64,000 nucleotides of DNA, taken from positions 14,136,001 through 14,200,000 of the forward strand of contig OX485803.1 of assembly GCA_950295325.1 (NCBI GenBank), in the 5' to 3' direction. Within the stretch, counting starts at the first letter, position 1. Every line of letters starts with the position of its first letter. The notes under the pieces were generated by a model. The model made no database searches, was not told where the DNA came from, and saw only the letters and a list, made by a program, of their open reading frames with translations. Below, piece by piece: positions 23,489 to 36,100 of this stretch. This stretch comes from Polytrichum commune. Taxonomy: Eukaryota; Streptophyta; Polytrichopsida; Polytrichales; Polytrichaceae. Position numbers and translations under genes: made by a program.

Positions 23489-24244
23489 GTTTTGTGGGTT
23501 TTTCTAAGCAGGTAACCTTCTTGTTGAGTGGTTCTGTTGGTTAGTGTGGATATAGGGGTGGTGCTACATGTCTCTTCTATGATTTTTGAAATCGTTTGGG
23601 TAATATTGTCCATTTGTGTACAGACTTGGTGCCATTGGTCATTTGTTAAGTGATCATTAGATAGTAGGGTGGTTATTTCATTAAGTTGGGTTGCGTTTTC
23701 TTCAAAAAAAAACTTGGTGTTAAAATTTTTGAGGTTTTCTTGTGGAATGGGGTTTGAAATTCTAGTTGTTCGGAGTGGTGAAAGTTGCGGTACTTGGGCT
23801 ATTAGGGTGTTGGGTGGTATTTTTAGAATAATTGGTAAGTGGTCAGAGTTTAGGTTTTGTTCTTGGAGTGTGATTGATGAGTACGTGGTTGCATGTTGTG
23901 TGTTTGTATGAAAACCATCTATTAGGCTAGTGTTAGTGTAGTTGAGTCCACCTTGTCTAGAGTATGTTGTGTTGGTGGGGATATAGATAAGTGCTAGATT
24001 ATCGGTGTATGTTCTCCATCTACGATCATCTTCTTGTGGGGGGGGGGGGGTGGTACCATGTTCATTTGGCCTACTTATTAGTGCAATATCTCTATGAAAT
24101 CACCACATAGGGTGTGTGTGTGATTTGGGTGTGCAATCATCTGTGTAATTATGGTGTACATTATATCGGGTATTAATCTAATGTCTTCTTCATGTGATGG
24201 CATGTACATATGAAGTAACAACCACGGTTTTAGTGAATTGTTTT

Positions 24245-24772
24245 TTATGTGGATAATTTGTAGGTATGATGGTATGTTGGAAGGGGAGGGTATTTTTGTA
24301 ATATTTCCTTGGAATGTATTTTTTTGTGTATGAGTGTGAGTATACCTCCTCTAGCTGGGGTGTATGGCATTCTTTGTTGGATGCACCTAGTTAGCGCATG
24401 TGTGTTATTAAATACTAGTTTATATTGTGGGAATAGGTTGCGAATGTATTTAGTTGATTTGGTTGATGTCGATTTAGTTTCTTGTATGGTGATTATGGCC
24501 GGTATGTCATGTGAGTGGTGGATAATGTCTTGTATGTTGGGTAGTGTTGTGTTTGATGATGAGGCATTCCATGTTATGACTTGAGTGTGATAGTTAGTAT
24601 TTTGGATGTGTTGTGGCGGTGGGGGTGGGGGTAATGATGGTGTTGGTGGGGTGTGTGTGTATTTGGTTAGGGGTTCGAATATTTTTAGTGTTTCATTAAG
24701 AAAATTTCTAGGTAGGTAGGGGATTTTATCTCTCAATGCTTGGAGGTTTGGTGGGTAATGGTTTTGATGCAT
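24245..24772 (-). pseudogene. LINE AP-endonuclease N-terminal part
   Basis: A 175-residue leftward ORF has a Pro-rich segment, then TWNASS, IITIQETKS and ARGGILTLIHKK. These correspond to the Asn-containing, catalytic Glu-containing (QET) and GG motifs at the start of LINE-type AP endonucleases. The ORF breaks before the later Asp and His motifs. Confidence 0.75.
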
Positions 24773-24830
24773 AAGTTTATATATATTTTTGTGTATGCTA
24801 GTTGGTGGTTAATTCTATGTTGGTTCTCTT

Positions 24831-27660
24831 GTAATAATTGAGTGTGTGGGTGTATAATGTTGATATGTCTTTCAAGGGGGTTTATTAAGGCGTTTAGTTT
24901 AATTAGGAGTATTGAGGGTCAGCTTGGGATTTAAATTTTGGATGACATGTTCGCATGTATTTATGTTTGGGCTTCTGGTTATGATTAATGCAAATAGTGT
25001 GTTTGGTGTTGGGTATTATCTTTCTTGGCTAATATACAATGAGAGGTTGGGAAATATTCTAAAGGCATTGTTGTGGTTAGGGTGGTTTGTTTCTAGTAAT
25101 GGGGAGAAAGTTTGTATAATGTGTTGGTATTTTGGGTGAAGTTTTATTGTGCATGGTATGAAATATGTTTTGGATCTACGTCTATGTGCCAGTGGGTGTT
25201 CTTTTAATACAGTAGGCGCAAGCCCCGGATTTGATTCAATATCTCCACATGTTTGTAGGATTATGTGTATAATTTTTTATAATTTTTTTATTTGGACTTT
25301 TTTGTGTATATGTGCATATTATTCTTAGTTTTGTGGGTTATGATGGCTCTTGTGTCTTCGATTTGGTATTTATGGTTGGTCCTTGTGTATGGTAGAGTGA
25401 TTTGTTTTATGGGCATTTTGGGTTGGTGTTTGATTTTTGGGCTATTTTTTTTTTAATTTGGATGTAAAAGAATTGTTTTAATGTTTTTTCTTAGAGGAGT
25501 GTGTTGGTTGTAGGTCGTTGGTTTTGGAGTTGATATTTTCTATATTTTTGGTGGTATTTATAAATACCTTATTTTTCTAATGTCTCTTTTAGTATTAAAA
25601 TATCATTTTATAAATACATCATAGGTATCCAGGTCGTTGTTTATCTCAACTAGTTTGACATGTCCATGTTGTCTTTGTGCAATCCGCCTTCCGAGTCTTT
25701 TGCCACGCTTTCAATGTAATAGGTTGTTGTTAGTAGTTGGTGCTTGAAGATTGTAAGCTGGGCAAGTATGGATATCATGGATTTGTCGGTATACACTATC
25801 GCTTTGCGGTATGCATTTTTTTTCCCTCTCTGCTATTTATTTGCGTAGTTTGAAGATTTTCCCTTCCATCATTATTTTTACTTCTTATCTTGTTAGCCCA
25901 TTGGAGGGCGCATTTTCAAAGGCCTTCATAGTATTTGTAAGTGTTGTGTTTATGCCCCAAAACCTTATTCTATTTAATTTTTCTTGAGAAGGTATTTTAT
26001 ATCATCTAAGTTCTTGGGGTGTGGGATGAATTCTATATATTTTCAAAGAGACTTGTACATTGCAACATTTAGACACTGTACATTGCAACTCTCTATGTGT
26101 TTACCGTTCTTAATTTTGGAAAAATATGTTTATCATATTTTTCCATATATATTTTTAGTTCTTGTTTCATATTTTTATTTTTTATTTTAAATGATTTTTT
26201 ACTATGAGGATAAGAACATTATTTCTTGTTTTATCGTCATCGGTAAGTTTATTTCTTGATGTGAATTATGTATTAATTTTTTTATTATGAAGTGATATTT
26301 CATAAGTGTTTATTATTTTTGTTTGTTCCAATGATGTTACTACTATCCACGCAAAGTTCATTTTTTTCTTCTTTAAGACATTAAAGATCTTATAATCATA
26401 TGCTTGGTTGAATATTTTGTTTACCATTTTTAAAAAATATACATATACATATATATACATATATATAATTATTTATTAATTAGTATATTGCTTGTGATTT
26501 TGACTAAGAGTAGGTTGTTAAATACTAACACATTATAAGATTTATAAATTTTTTTCCTCTAAAGTTGTTCGTCATTTAGTGTCAAGATGAAAGCCTTCAT
26601 TAATTGGAGAATGTTTTTTTCCATCAACTAGTGAATTTTTAAGGTGAAGTTTAATTGTACCACTCCATAACGTAATTTTATAAAAAAATATTATCACTAT
26701 AGATTCACCAATCAATTCACCAGTTTCTATTTACATTGCAAATAATCTCTCTTTGATATTATACATGATTACATCTCGTTTTCATATTTGTCCTCCAAGT
26801 TCAAAGTGAACTGATACTTGATATTAAAAGGAAAATCCATTCCCATCAACTTCTACATTTAAAAAAACCTTGGGTAAGATTGTAGTATTAGTCTTTTATC
26901 TCATCCTTTATTTCAGTTGGCTACTTTATTTGAAAAATATGTGAAAAAAAAGTTTGGCATTTTGTTTTTTTTTTGCTTTATTGAAATTAATCAATTTTTC
27001 TATTATATTTCTTGTTGTTTGCATATTTTCCATTAATAAGCTTTATTGTTTATTGATGAGATTTTGGGCTTAGAATCTTAGCCAAAAACCATCGTAGAAG
27101 CGACTGTTCATTATTTCTTTCCAACCAATTGAAAGTTATCGTTATCAATTTAAAGTATGTTATTTCAATCTTAACAAAATTCGATTTCCACTGCCAAGGC
27201 TTTCGAATACCTTCTAGTCTAATGCTCCAATTTGTTTTTTTCAAATGAAATATAGTTCTTAAATCATATATATACACATCATATTTCACAAAAAAACAAT
27301 TATGAAAATTTCGATTCTAAATTCAATCTAATCAAGTACAATCGGCTGCAAATTAAAATCCTAAATTCTATGTCTTTATAACTTATTGTCAAAGATATTA
27401 CTCATATAATAAGTGTATTATTTCACTTTTTCAAGTCACATCAAAATCTTTAATTATTTTAAGTGCTTATAAATACTCAAAATAATCCTAAAACCCTCAA
27501 AATGTCAACTCACAAGCTCTCCAAACCAACACCAATTCGAAATCCAACATACTTTATTTTACCTCTCAACTTTTTTTTTAGGTATTCACCCCTTAGTTTC
27601 TAGGGTTCGGCTGCCGCTGCCACGAATCCTAACTTCCAATTCAATCACTATACATACTAT
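24831..27660. other. AT-rich intergenic region; no gene seen
   Basis: Apart from possible LINE 5' leader sequence up to about 25500, this stretch is AT-rich with long T and A runs. An (AT/AC)n-like run lies at about 26440-26470. Short ORFs here have no recognisable motif and a composition typical of non-coding DNA. Confidence 0.6.
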
Positions 27661-27955
27661 TGAAGGATTCAATAAGAGTAGAGAAAAGATTGCACAAACA
27701 TTCACACATACACAAAGGCATATGAACAATGCTTGGAGTGAGATAGTTTTCCTCACCCCCGGCCTTGCCTTTTATTCATAAGTTTAGGTTACATTGTGCC
27801 GGCCAACCCTAGCTTCGGGGGCCAACCCTAACTCGGCCAACCCTAAACTGAGCGTTGACTTCTCGGTTTTCGTTGACTATTTATTTACCAATGCAACCTT
27901 TGACCAAGAGCAACATTAATGCTTTCTTTTTCCATTCAAAGTATTTTCTTCTACA
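27661..27955 (-). repeat. Copia 3' LTR
   Basis: It starts TGAAGGATTC and ends CTTCTACA in plus-strand reading, with the standard TG...CA ends, and matches 32699-33008. It is 295 bp against 310 bp for the other LTR. The difference is one 15-bp unit (CTCGGCCAACCCTAA), which the other LTR repeats. Several single-base differences show time since insertion. Confidence 0.93.
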
Positions 27956-28953
27956 TTCCCACTTTGCGAATTGTCAAAAACTTCTAAGCTCATTGCCCTA
28001 CTTAATGAATGATGCATATCCTTTGCTAATGCTTTTATTAGTACATCCGCTATCATATGCTCCGTAGGACAATAACTCAAACATATCTCTTCCGTCTCTA
28101 ATTTCTCCCTAATGAAATGGTGTTGTATGTCGATGTGTTTGGTGCGGGAATGATGCATGGGATTCTTAGCAAGTTGTATGCAACCTTGGTTATCACACAT
28201 GATGGATGTGGGTCCTTCTTGCACATATCCCACGTCCGCCAATAGTTCTTGTAGCCAAATCGCCTATTTTGTACATTGGCTAGTAGCCATGTATTCCGCC
28301 TCCGTTGTGGACAATGCAATGGTGGGTTGTTTCTTGCATTTCCACGAAATGGCTCCACGGCCCACAAGAAATACGTACCCCGTCGTAGACCGTCGGTCAT
28401 TGGTGTCGCCCGCCCAATCCGCATCGTAAAATCCTATCAAAGATATGTCGTTACTTCCAAAGGAAAGTTTGAGTTCCAAACTCCCTTTCAAATACCTCAA
28501 GATACGTTTCACGGCCATCCAATGCAACGGACTAGCATTGGCCATGAATTGACTCACCGTACTTACCGCAAATGCGAGGTCCGGCCGTATGCCCACCATG
28601 GCATACATGAGAGATCCTACCGCCGCTTTGTACGGCACCCCTTTCATTTCCATTTGCACATTGCCAAATTCCTCATCCGAAAGTTTCAACAACTTGGAAT
28701 TTGCATCCGATGGGGTTGCCACCGGTTTGCAATCTTCCATGTTGAAACGCCTCAACACCTCCTTAATGTAGCTTGTTTGGCTCATGGTAATGGTGTGGGT
28801 CTTCATATCCATTTGAAATTGCACACATAAACAATAATTCAACTCCCACGTTCCGTTGGCCACGAGCGAGTCGTACTCCTCTTGCATTGCGGTCTCCCAC
28901 TTGCTCGCATCCTCGGATCGCATGGCCTCACACAAATTTAACGGGTCGTCCAT
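27916..28953 (-). pseudogene. Copia RNase H with RT core missing
   Basis: The ORF 28953-28264 begins in the region before RT (EEYDSLVANGTWEL). It then passes almost at once to sequence found after the palm (SQTSYIKEVLRRFNMEDCKP), so roughly 200 or more residues, including the YVDD motif, are absent. RNase H follows: DADWAGDTNDRRSTTGYVF, then ALSTTEAEYMA. An in-frame TAG at 28264-28266 separates this from the last part (28242-27916; CDNQGCIQLAKNPMHHSRTKHID), which carries the final RNase H motifs. Deletion plus stop make it non-functional. Confidence 0.88.
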
Positions 28954-28974
28954 AAGTGCTACATTGGCATGTTC

Positions 28975-30343
28975 TCATTCGTGTTGGGGAAGAATGTGAT
29001 TTTTCCACCATTCTCCGCGTGGCCGCCGTTCCCTCAAATGATACCTTCCATCCTTATCAAAACTCTCTCCATTGCCATCACTCAATGTGCACATTGCATC
29101 ACGAACATTCGCTTCATTACCATCACTCATTGCATGCGGTTGCGGAGCCTCACCAACTCTCTCATCTGTGCCATTACTCAATGTTGGTCCTCCATTTTGA
29201 GCCACATTATCTCGCACTCTCTCCTTACACTCATCATTATGCTCACGTTTTGGAGATTCATCCACAATGACCACATTTGGTTCTTCATTTCTCCCACTTG
29301 GACGTATCTCCGAATCACCCCCCATGCTTGTAGAATCCTTTAAGAATTCTACGTCCCTACATTTTATGATTTTATTTGTTTGTAAACACATAAGCCTATA
29401 CGCCTTAGTATCTTCACAATATCCTAGAAACAAACATTTGGTGTCTTTGGCGTCGAGCTTACCCCTCTTCTCGTCCGGCACCATTGCATATGTCAAGCAT
29501 CCAAACACTCGCATATGCGCAACGCTAGGTTTCCTCCCGCTCCACGCTTCCTCGGGAGTCATGCACTCCAATGCCCTTGTTGGACACCGGTTTCTCGTAT
29601 AAACCGCGTTCACCACCGCTTCCGCCCAAAATGATTTGTCGAGCTTTTGAGCATGGATCATGCTCCTCGCCATCTCTACAATGGTACGATTCGCACGTTC
29701 CGCCACTCCGTTTTGTTGCGGCCGATACGGTGTAGACGTTTATTTGGCGATGCCGTGGTCCACCAAAAACTTCATGAATGCCTTGGACATTAACTCTCCG
29801 CCATTGTCCGAGCGAAACGCCTTGATCTTGTACTCGGATTGCGTTTCTACAAGCGCCTTTAATTCCTTGAACCTTATGAAACATTCGTCTTTGGTCTTCA
29901 ACACGTACAACCACACCTTTTTCGAGAAATCGTCAATGAAGGTGACAAAATACTTTGCACCGCCCATGGATGTGGTGCGCATGGGTCCGCATACATCGGA
30001 GTGCACAATTTCCAAAGGCTTTGTGGCTCGCCTCGTTCCTTCGGTGGGAAATGACAACCGATGTTGTTTGCCTTCAATGCATGCTTCGCAAACCAAATGC
30101 GAAGGACAAGAAACTTTGGTGAGGTCGATGCCGGTCACCATGCTCCGGAGTGCACGTACGCCTTTCTCGTTCAAATGACTGAGGCGGCGGTGCCAAAGTT
30201 GAAGACTTCCGTCTCCTCCATTAGATTGCACCAAGTTGGCCGCATCCATTCCGTGTATCTTTACAACATGCAAGTGATACAAATTTCCCTCCCGAGGTGC
30301 AATGGCAACGGGATGACCATCGGAAGCCCAAATGATGCATTCG
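28975..30343 (-). pseudogene. Copia integrase region
   Basis: Reading leftwards, the HHCC zinc finger (LWHRRLSHLN ... CEACIEGKQ) is followed by the catalytic core with Asp in VHSDVCGP, Asp in FRSDNGGEL and, after a frame break near 29740, the Glu-containing ERANRTIVEMARSM. The GKLDAKDTKCLFLGY motif of plant copia follows. The frame break lies between the second Asp and the Glu. The coding sequence is interrupted upstream by the small transposon at 30344-30752. Confidence 0.87.
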
Positions 30344-30752
30344 CACGGGGGGTGCACTTCATTGTCAAGTTGAACACCACGTGCGATAAAACAAAATCTA
30401 CTTTTACATAAAAGCATCACCAAAATGGTTCAGAAGTTTATGATTTTTTTTTCATGAGTAGATATACATAGTATCTATTACATAGTAAAAATTGGTAACC
30501 AAATTTGATGATTTGTTTTTTTTATAAAACATACCGTTTCTAACTAGAATGACGCAACATTGAACTAAACAAATTACTACAAAAATGAAGATGACTAAAA
30601 ATTTCAAAAAAATATACAAAAGATATTATCAATGGTTATGTGTATGTAGAAAAAATATCATAATTTTAAAAATTATCTATGGCATGTAATATAGGGTAGC
30701 AAACTTTTATCGCATGTGGTTATGAAATGTAAGGGGGTGTGATCCCCCCGTG
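30344..30752. mobile_element. Small TIR element inserted in copia pol
   Basis: The 409-bp element begins CACGGGGGGTGCAC and ends GTGATCCCCCCGTG. The flanks TGCATTCG (30336-30343) and TGCATTCA (30753-30760) form an 8-bp target duplication with one later change. The copia protein resumes on the far side in the expected order. The element matches 43684-44097 over its full length, so the two define one subfamily. It is AT-rich and non-coding. Confidence 0.9.
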
Positions 30753-31246
30753 TGCATTCATTGATGTTGAATTGCACCTTCAAACCGCTCGACACAAGTT
30801 TGCTCACCGAGAGCAAATTGACATGCAATTTTGGTACATGGAGGCATTCATTGATGCGGATCTTATTAATGTTGCCTCTCACCATCACCTCCGCCACAAT
30901 GGATCCAATACCGATTGCCTGTAAGATGCTATCATCTCCCAAATGTACACTTCGTGAAGTGAGTACCTCATATGTGTCGAATGCGAGGCGATGAGAGGTC
31001 ATGTGCTTCATGTGCTCCGGAATCCATTATCCATTCTGACATGCTCCGCGCATAAGATGTGTGTTGTACGATGAATGCAAAATCGTCGTCATCCTTCACA
31101 ATCTTGGCGTTCTCCCTCTCCTTGTTTTTGGCTTTGTAACAAAACCGGGCAATGTGACCCGGTTTGCCACAATAAAAACACGTTCGTGTGCCTTGCCCAA
31201 TTTGGCGTGAAGACGATGTATCCATCTTACCTTGCCGCATCCTCAC
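30753..31246 (-). pseudogene. Copia gag zinc knuckle and protease
   Basis: ORF 31246-30968 holds the CCHC knuckle CFYCGKPGHIARFC and the protease active-site block WIMDSGA. The frame then shifts near 31000 into the ORF reaching 30673 in the transposon, which holds the rest of the protease and the LLSVSKLVSSG motif before the insertion. Confidence 0.87.
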
Positions 31247-31847
31247 TTCGCGGGTCCTTCTCCTTGCGCTTTAACACCTCGTACATTAATCGTGCCATGA
31301 TGTAGTCCATCGTAAGCTCCTCCCTCGCCTTGGTCTCCAATGCCGTGATCAAGTATTCATACGAGGGCGGCAAGCTCTCGAGCAACGTCATAACGGTGTC
31401 CTCGTCTTGCACGGGTACCTCCATGCATGCAAGTTGATCCGCAAGTGCCTTCACGTGGTTGATGTGATCCAAAACATCTTCTCCTTCTTGCATCTTGCAC
31501 GTGAAGAACTTGCGGCGGATTAATAGAATGTTGCACAAACTCTTTGTCTCATGGATGTTATAAAGAGTCTTCCACGCCTCTGCGGGTCCCTTACAACTCT
31601 TGATGTGGGCAAGTTGGTTGTCGGCCAAGTTGAGGCCGATCACGGACATGGCCTTCCTTACATGCCGCTCGTACTCCTTCTTCACCTTCGGATCCGCATT
31701 TGAGGGTGGAGCCTCCTTGGATCCATCGATAATGTCCCAAAGATCCATGGAGGCCAAGAGCATTTCAATCTTGAACTTCCAAAGGTTGAACCTTTCTCCA
31801 TGGAACTTATCAATAGTTTTGGCACTCTCGCCCTCAAAATAAGCCAT
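31227..31847 (-). pseudogene. Copia gag, N-terminal part (UBN2-like)
   Basis: A 206-residue ORF begins MAYFEGESAKTIDKFHGERF and contains WKTLYNIHE, the pattern of plant copia gag polyproteins (UBN2/DUF4219-type). It overlaps the zinc-knuckle ORF by about 20 bp in another frame, so a frameshift splits gag. This segment is otherwise intact. Confidence 0.88.
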
Positions 31848-31989
31848 CTATCAAATGCCTTCACTAGGATCCCTCTCTACTCAAGGATGGTGTAAGAAGC
31901 CTAGAATCACTCAATAAATCATCTTTCCATTTAAAGCTCTCAAGTTGGATCTTCTAAAAGTCTCACAATGTTAAACTCACCTCAACAAG

Positions 31990-32500
31990 TGAGTGTCCAC
32001 TCAAATCCTTCTTCATTCAAAGAGACTAAGAGAGCACTCAAATCATTCAAAAGAGGAGTTCCTCACCTCATATGGACCTCAAACTCTCAAGTATGTCCAC
32101 TCAAATCCTTCTTCATTCAAAGAGACTAAGAGAGCATTCAAAATCATTCAAAAGAGGAGTTCCTCACCTCATATGGACCTCAAACTCTCAAGTATGTCCA
32201 CTCAAATCCTTCTTCATTCAAAGAGACTAAGAGAGCATTCAAAATCATTCAAAAGAGGAGTTCCTCACCTCATATGGACCTCAAACTCTCAAGTATGTCC
32301 ACTCAAATCTTTCTTCACTCAAAGAGACTAAGAGAATACTCAAATCACTCAAAAGAGGAGTTCCTCACCTCATATGCACCTCAAACTCTTAAATATGTCC
32401 ATTCAAATATTTCTTCATTCAAAGAGACTAAGAGAGCACTTAAATCACTCAAAAAAAGAGTTTCTCACCTCATATGCACCTTAAACTCTCAAATGCATCA
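31990..32500 (-). repeat. ~100-bp tandem repeat in the copia leader
   Basis: About five units of roughly 100 bp start near 31997, 32097, 32197, 32297 and 32397. They share CAAAGAGACTAAGAGAGCA and GAGTTCCTCACCTCATATG. They lie between the primer-binding site and gag. The last two units are the most diverged. The overlapping repetitive ORFs are not genes. Confidence 0.9.
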
Positions 32501-32681
32501 CATCATATTATAATGCCTCAAAATGCATCAAAAAATACAAAAGCAAGTGAGCAAGAAAAGATTACAACCTCAAGACCTCGCCTCTTTCAACCGCCGGTCG
32601 ATGCCGCACCTCCCGAAGTTCCGGCCGCCACGATCCACCCGCAACAAGGATGCACTCAAATCTCTACTTCCACTAGCATGA

Positions 32682-32695
32682 GTGGGCCCATAACC
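32682..32695 (-). other. Copia primer-binding site (half-tRNA type)
   Basis: GTGGGCCCATAACC on the plus strand lies 3 bp inside the 5' LTR. Its complement, on the element's sense strand, would pair with the anticodon arm of plant initiator tRNA-Met as I recall it (CAU anticodon within GGGCCCAUAACCC). Priming from an internally cut initiator tRNA is known for Drosophila copia and some plant relatives. Confidence 0.75.
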
Positions 32696-32698
32696 TAT

Positions 32699-33008
32699 TG
32701 AAGGATTCAATAGGAGTAGAGAAAAAATTGCACAAATATTCACACATACACAAAGGCATATGAACAATGCTTGGAGTGAGATAGTTTTCCTCACCCCCGG
32801 CCTTGCCTTTTATTCATAAGTTTAGGTTACATTGTGCCGGCCAACCCTAGCTTCGGCGGCCAACCCTAACTCGGCCAACCCTAACTCGGCCAACCCTAAA
32901 CTGAGCGTTGACTTCTCGGTTTTCGTTGACTATTTATTTACCAATGCAACCTTTGACCAAGAACAACATTAAGGCTTTCTTTCTCCATTCAAAACATTTC
33001 CTTCTACA
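32699..33008 (-). repeat. Copia 5' LTR
   Basis: The 310-bp partner of 27661-27955 starts TGAAGGATTC and ends CCTTCTACA. It contains the tandem GGCCAACCCTAACTC block in three units instead of two. Confidence 0.93.
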
Positions 33009-33195
33009 CCTACTACCAATGATGTCACAAATTTTTCCATATTTCTAATTTTTATCTTCATATTCATTTTTTTTAAATCTCTACACGTTCTGCATGTTTA
33101 TTAATTCCTCTCATTTGACATTTTTTAATGTTTATTATTTCATCATATCCACCTTTCGTTTATATCCACCTTTCGTTTATATCACCTAATCAGGA

Positions 33196-36100
33196 ATGGG
33201 AGGGAACCCACATTTAGAATGTGGAAGGGGCCTGGAGAGAGGGACGGCTCCGATGAGGAGTGGAAACGGAAGTTTAGGAGACCCTCAAGACCACATGACG
33301 GACACATCGACGAAGGATTGGATATACATGCCATGCTCGAGGAAGCATTCTAGGAAATTGATGAGGCACCAACCCACCCCCTACAGTGGAAGAGCAAATT
33401 GCGGACATAGTAATGGGTGCATTCACAGTTGTCGATGAGCTGGCCGAAGATGAAGTCCCACTTTTGGACGATGGGTCAGAGGATGAGCCTTTGGGGGAAA
33501 ATGGTGGTAGTAATGCAGAAGAACATAATTATGGTGATCCCCACGATATGGAAGAAGCCATGGAGGAACTGTACCATGGAGCCAAGTCTTCCATATTGGC
33601 GGCCACGATATTGATAATGACTTTGTGTAGGATCCATGATGTAAGCAACAAATTTGCGGACCAGCTTTTCACCCTCTTCCGTGAACACTTTCTACCCAGT
33701 GAGAATATGTTACCCAAAAACCTTCATGCTGCAAAAGCCTTGATTCAGAAATTAGGATTGAATTACAATACAATTCATGCATGCCAAGCAGGTTGTGTTT
33801 TATTTAGAGGGTGATATGAAGGTGCCACCAGTTGTCCGAAGTGCAAGAAACCACGTTACAAAGATGAGGCCAAAAAACAAAGGCCTTGGAAAATACTTAG
33901 ACAGTTTCCCTTGATTCCAAGACTAAGATGTATGTTCCGTACACCGGCAATATCTGAACTCATGGTGTGGCATGCAAAGAACACAAACACAAATGGATAC
34001 GTAAGACATCCTTGTGATTCAAAGGCATGGAAACACGTACATGAAAATGTAGATTCTAGTTTTGGCCAGGAAGACCGTAACATTCACTTAGAAATGGCAG
34101 CCAATGGATTGAACCCTTTTAAGTTGCAACGTACAACTTGGAGTACGTGGCCGGTAATGTTGTTGAATTACAACATACCCCGATGGTTGACTACGAAGAA
34201 ATTTTTTATTATGTTGGCGCTGCTAATTCCGGGGAAACAATCTATGACATCGCAATTTTTTGATGTGTACTTGGAACCATTGGTTGAGGAGTTGATGCAA
34301 TTGTGGAAGGGTGTGGCTGCTTACAACGTGCTCAAAGAGTTGGGATCGAGGGCTCTCAAACTTAGAGGAGTTATGATATGGACCATCCATGATTTTCCCA
34401 GTTATGGGACAGTTGCAGGTGTTGCACATCAAGGCTATGCGGTGTGTCTTGTTTGTGGGCTTGATTTCAAAGGTGAACATTCTGTTGAACTTGCAAAGCA
34501 AACCTATACATACATGAGGCGGTGGCTAGCCCATGACGATCCGTGGAGGTCTCCGGGAATGAAGGACCACTTCAATGGACGTATAGAACTTCGAGGGAAA
34601 CCCAATCGTGTTACTGCAGATGAACAAATGCAGCGAGCCACCGAGTATCAGACCTGGTTGGATGAGGACAACAAAGAAGGCGCCGTTGGAGATCCCTCGA
34701 AAACACATGGTGTGGAAATGAAGAGCATTTTACACAACCTGCCTTATTGGAAGGTAAATGATGCAACTCCTTTGACTGTTGATTATTGCATGTATCGGCA
34801 CACGCAGCGGCATGTACAACCAATCACAGAGTAAAGAAAGGCTCAATGTGCTCACAGATGGCATAAACATGTGCTCATGTCATGAGCTTGTAGTTGTAAA
34901 GCAGTCGCAGAATAGTCGTTTACGATACACATGGGTGCATGAGGGAACTTAGCGTACATGACGTCTGGGACATGTCATGTCCAACAACTGGCAATGACTA
35001 CACAAGAACTATAGAAATGGACATTTAAAATCGCCCTCATAACACAGACAATACTAGTCATTTTCCTCATAAACGATGCAAATGACAATCATAAACCAGG
35101 TCGTTAATTGTCGATTTTGTTTTAGTGCTTGAACTAACCAATATATGACTATATTGGCAGGATCTGCTCATACAAAACACGCTGGATGTTATGCATTGTG
35201 AGCAAAATTTTGCAAAGAATATTTTGAAGACCGTCACTGGACATAAGGACACGGTAAAGGTCCGGCGAGACTTGCAATGTAGAGGCATCAGGTTGCATTT
35301 ATGGCTCATTCCCCATCCAAAGAAAAACGGGAAAATGTTGAAACCAGCCGCACCATATGTGTTGACCACCGATGAGTTTGAAATTTTTGCTAGTACTATC
35401 GAGAATTTGAAGCCACCGTCAGGACATGTTTCCAACATGGCTCAATACATACGCAAGAGGAAATACGGGGGTTTGAAGTCACATGACTACCATGTGCTTA
35501 TGCAGCAAATCATGCCGCTAGCCTTACAAGGACTTTTAGAACCTGGTCCACGAATGGCGGTGATGAGGATTTCCAAAGTGTTCCGAAGAATATGTGATAG
35601 TGTTTGGAACCCATTAGAGTTTGCCGCTCTACAGGCGGACGTTGCACGGAGCATGGCACTTCTGGAAATTCATTTCCCTCCTTCAATTTTTGACATTATG
35701 ACGCACTTGCTATATCACCTTGTTGATGAATTGGACATGTGTGGACCTGTCTTGACAAGGTGGATGTATCCTATTGAAAGATACATGAAAACATTAAAGC
35801 ACTATGTTCGGAACATGGCAAGACCGGAGGCCAGCATGGCGGAGGGTTACGCCCGGGAGGAATGCCTAGGTTTCATCACTGAATATTTACACAAGTTTGA
35901 AGTGGTCGACTGCAGAGTTTGGGATGCAGATGAGGAGTACGGAGATGCAAAGGAGGTGCTGGAAGGGGCAGGAACAAAGTATTTGATGACACTAGCATTA
36001 AGAGATCTTGCCCACCAATACGCATTGACAAATGTCTCCCTCATGGTACCTTGGCATAGGTGAGCCTGATTGTGTTTTTCCAGCTTGTACACTCTCATGT

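Larger units (their letters stand above)
19196..24830 (-). mobile_element. LINE, 5' part: endonuclease, RT, RNase H, decayed
   Basis: Reading leftwards from about 24772, the order is a Pro-rich N-terminal piece, an AP-type endonuclease, a linker, reverse transcriptase, thumb-region fragments and an RNase H fragment near 19169-19450 (RAELMAIHHTL-like and FTNCLNGLY). The domain order is that of a LINE with a C-terminal RNase H. Frames change repeatedly. The 5' end is not defined, and a poly-G run at 19561-19580 encodes prolines on the minus strand. No host gene is seen here. Confidence 0.8.
27661..33008 (-). mobile_element. Ty1/copia LTR retrotransposon, internally deleted
   Basis: A full-span element on the minus strand with LTRs at both ends, a primer-binding site, gag, protease, integrase and RNase H, in the copia order (integrase before RT). 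It carries a frameshift, at least one stop, a 409-bp DNA transposon in pol, and a deletion of the RT core. It therefore cannot move on its own. The left flank ACTAT and right flank CCTAC do not match as a 5-bp target duplication, so the ends may have been altered. Confidence 0.92.

Noticed and set aside
27650-33020. Perfect 5-bp target duplication for the copia element
   Set aside because: The flanks ACTAT and CCTAC do not match.
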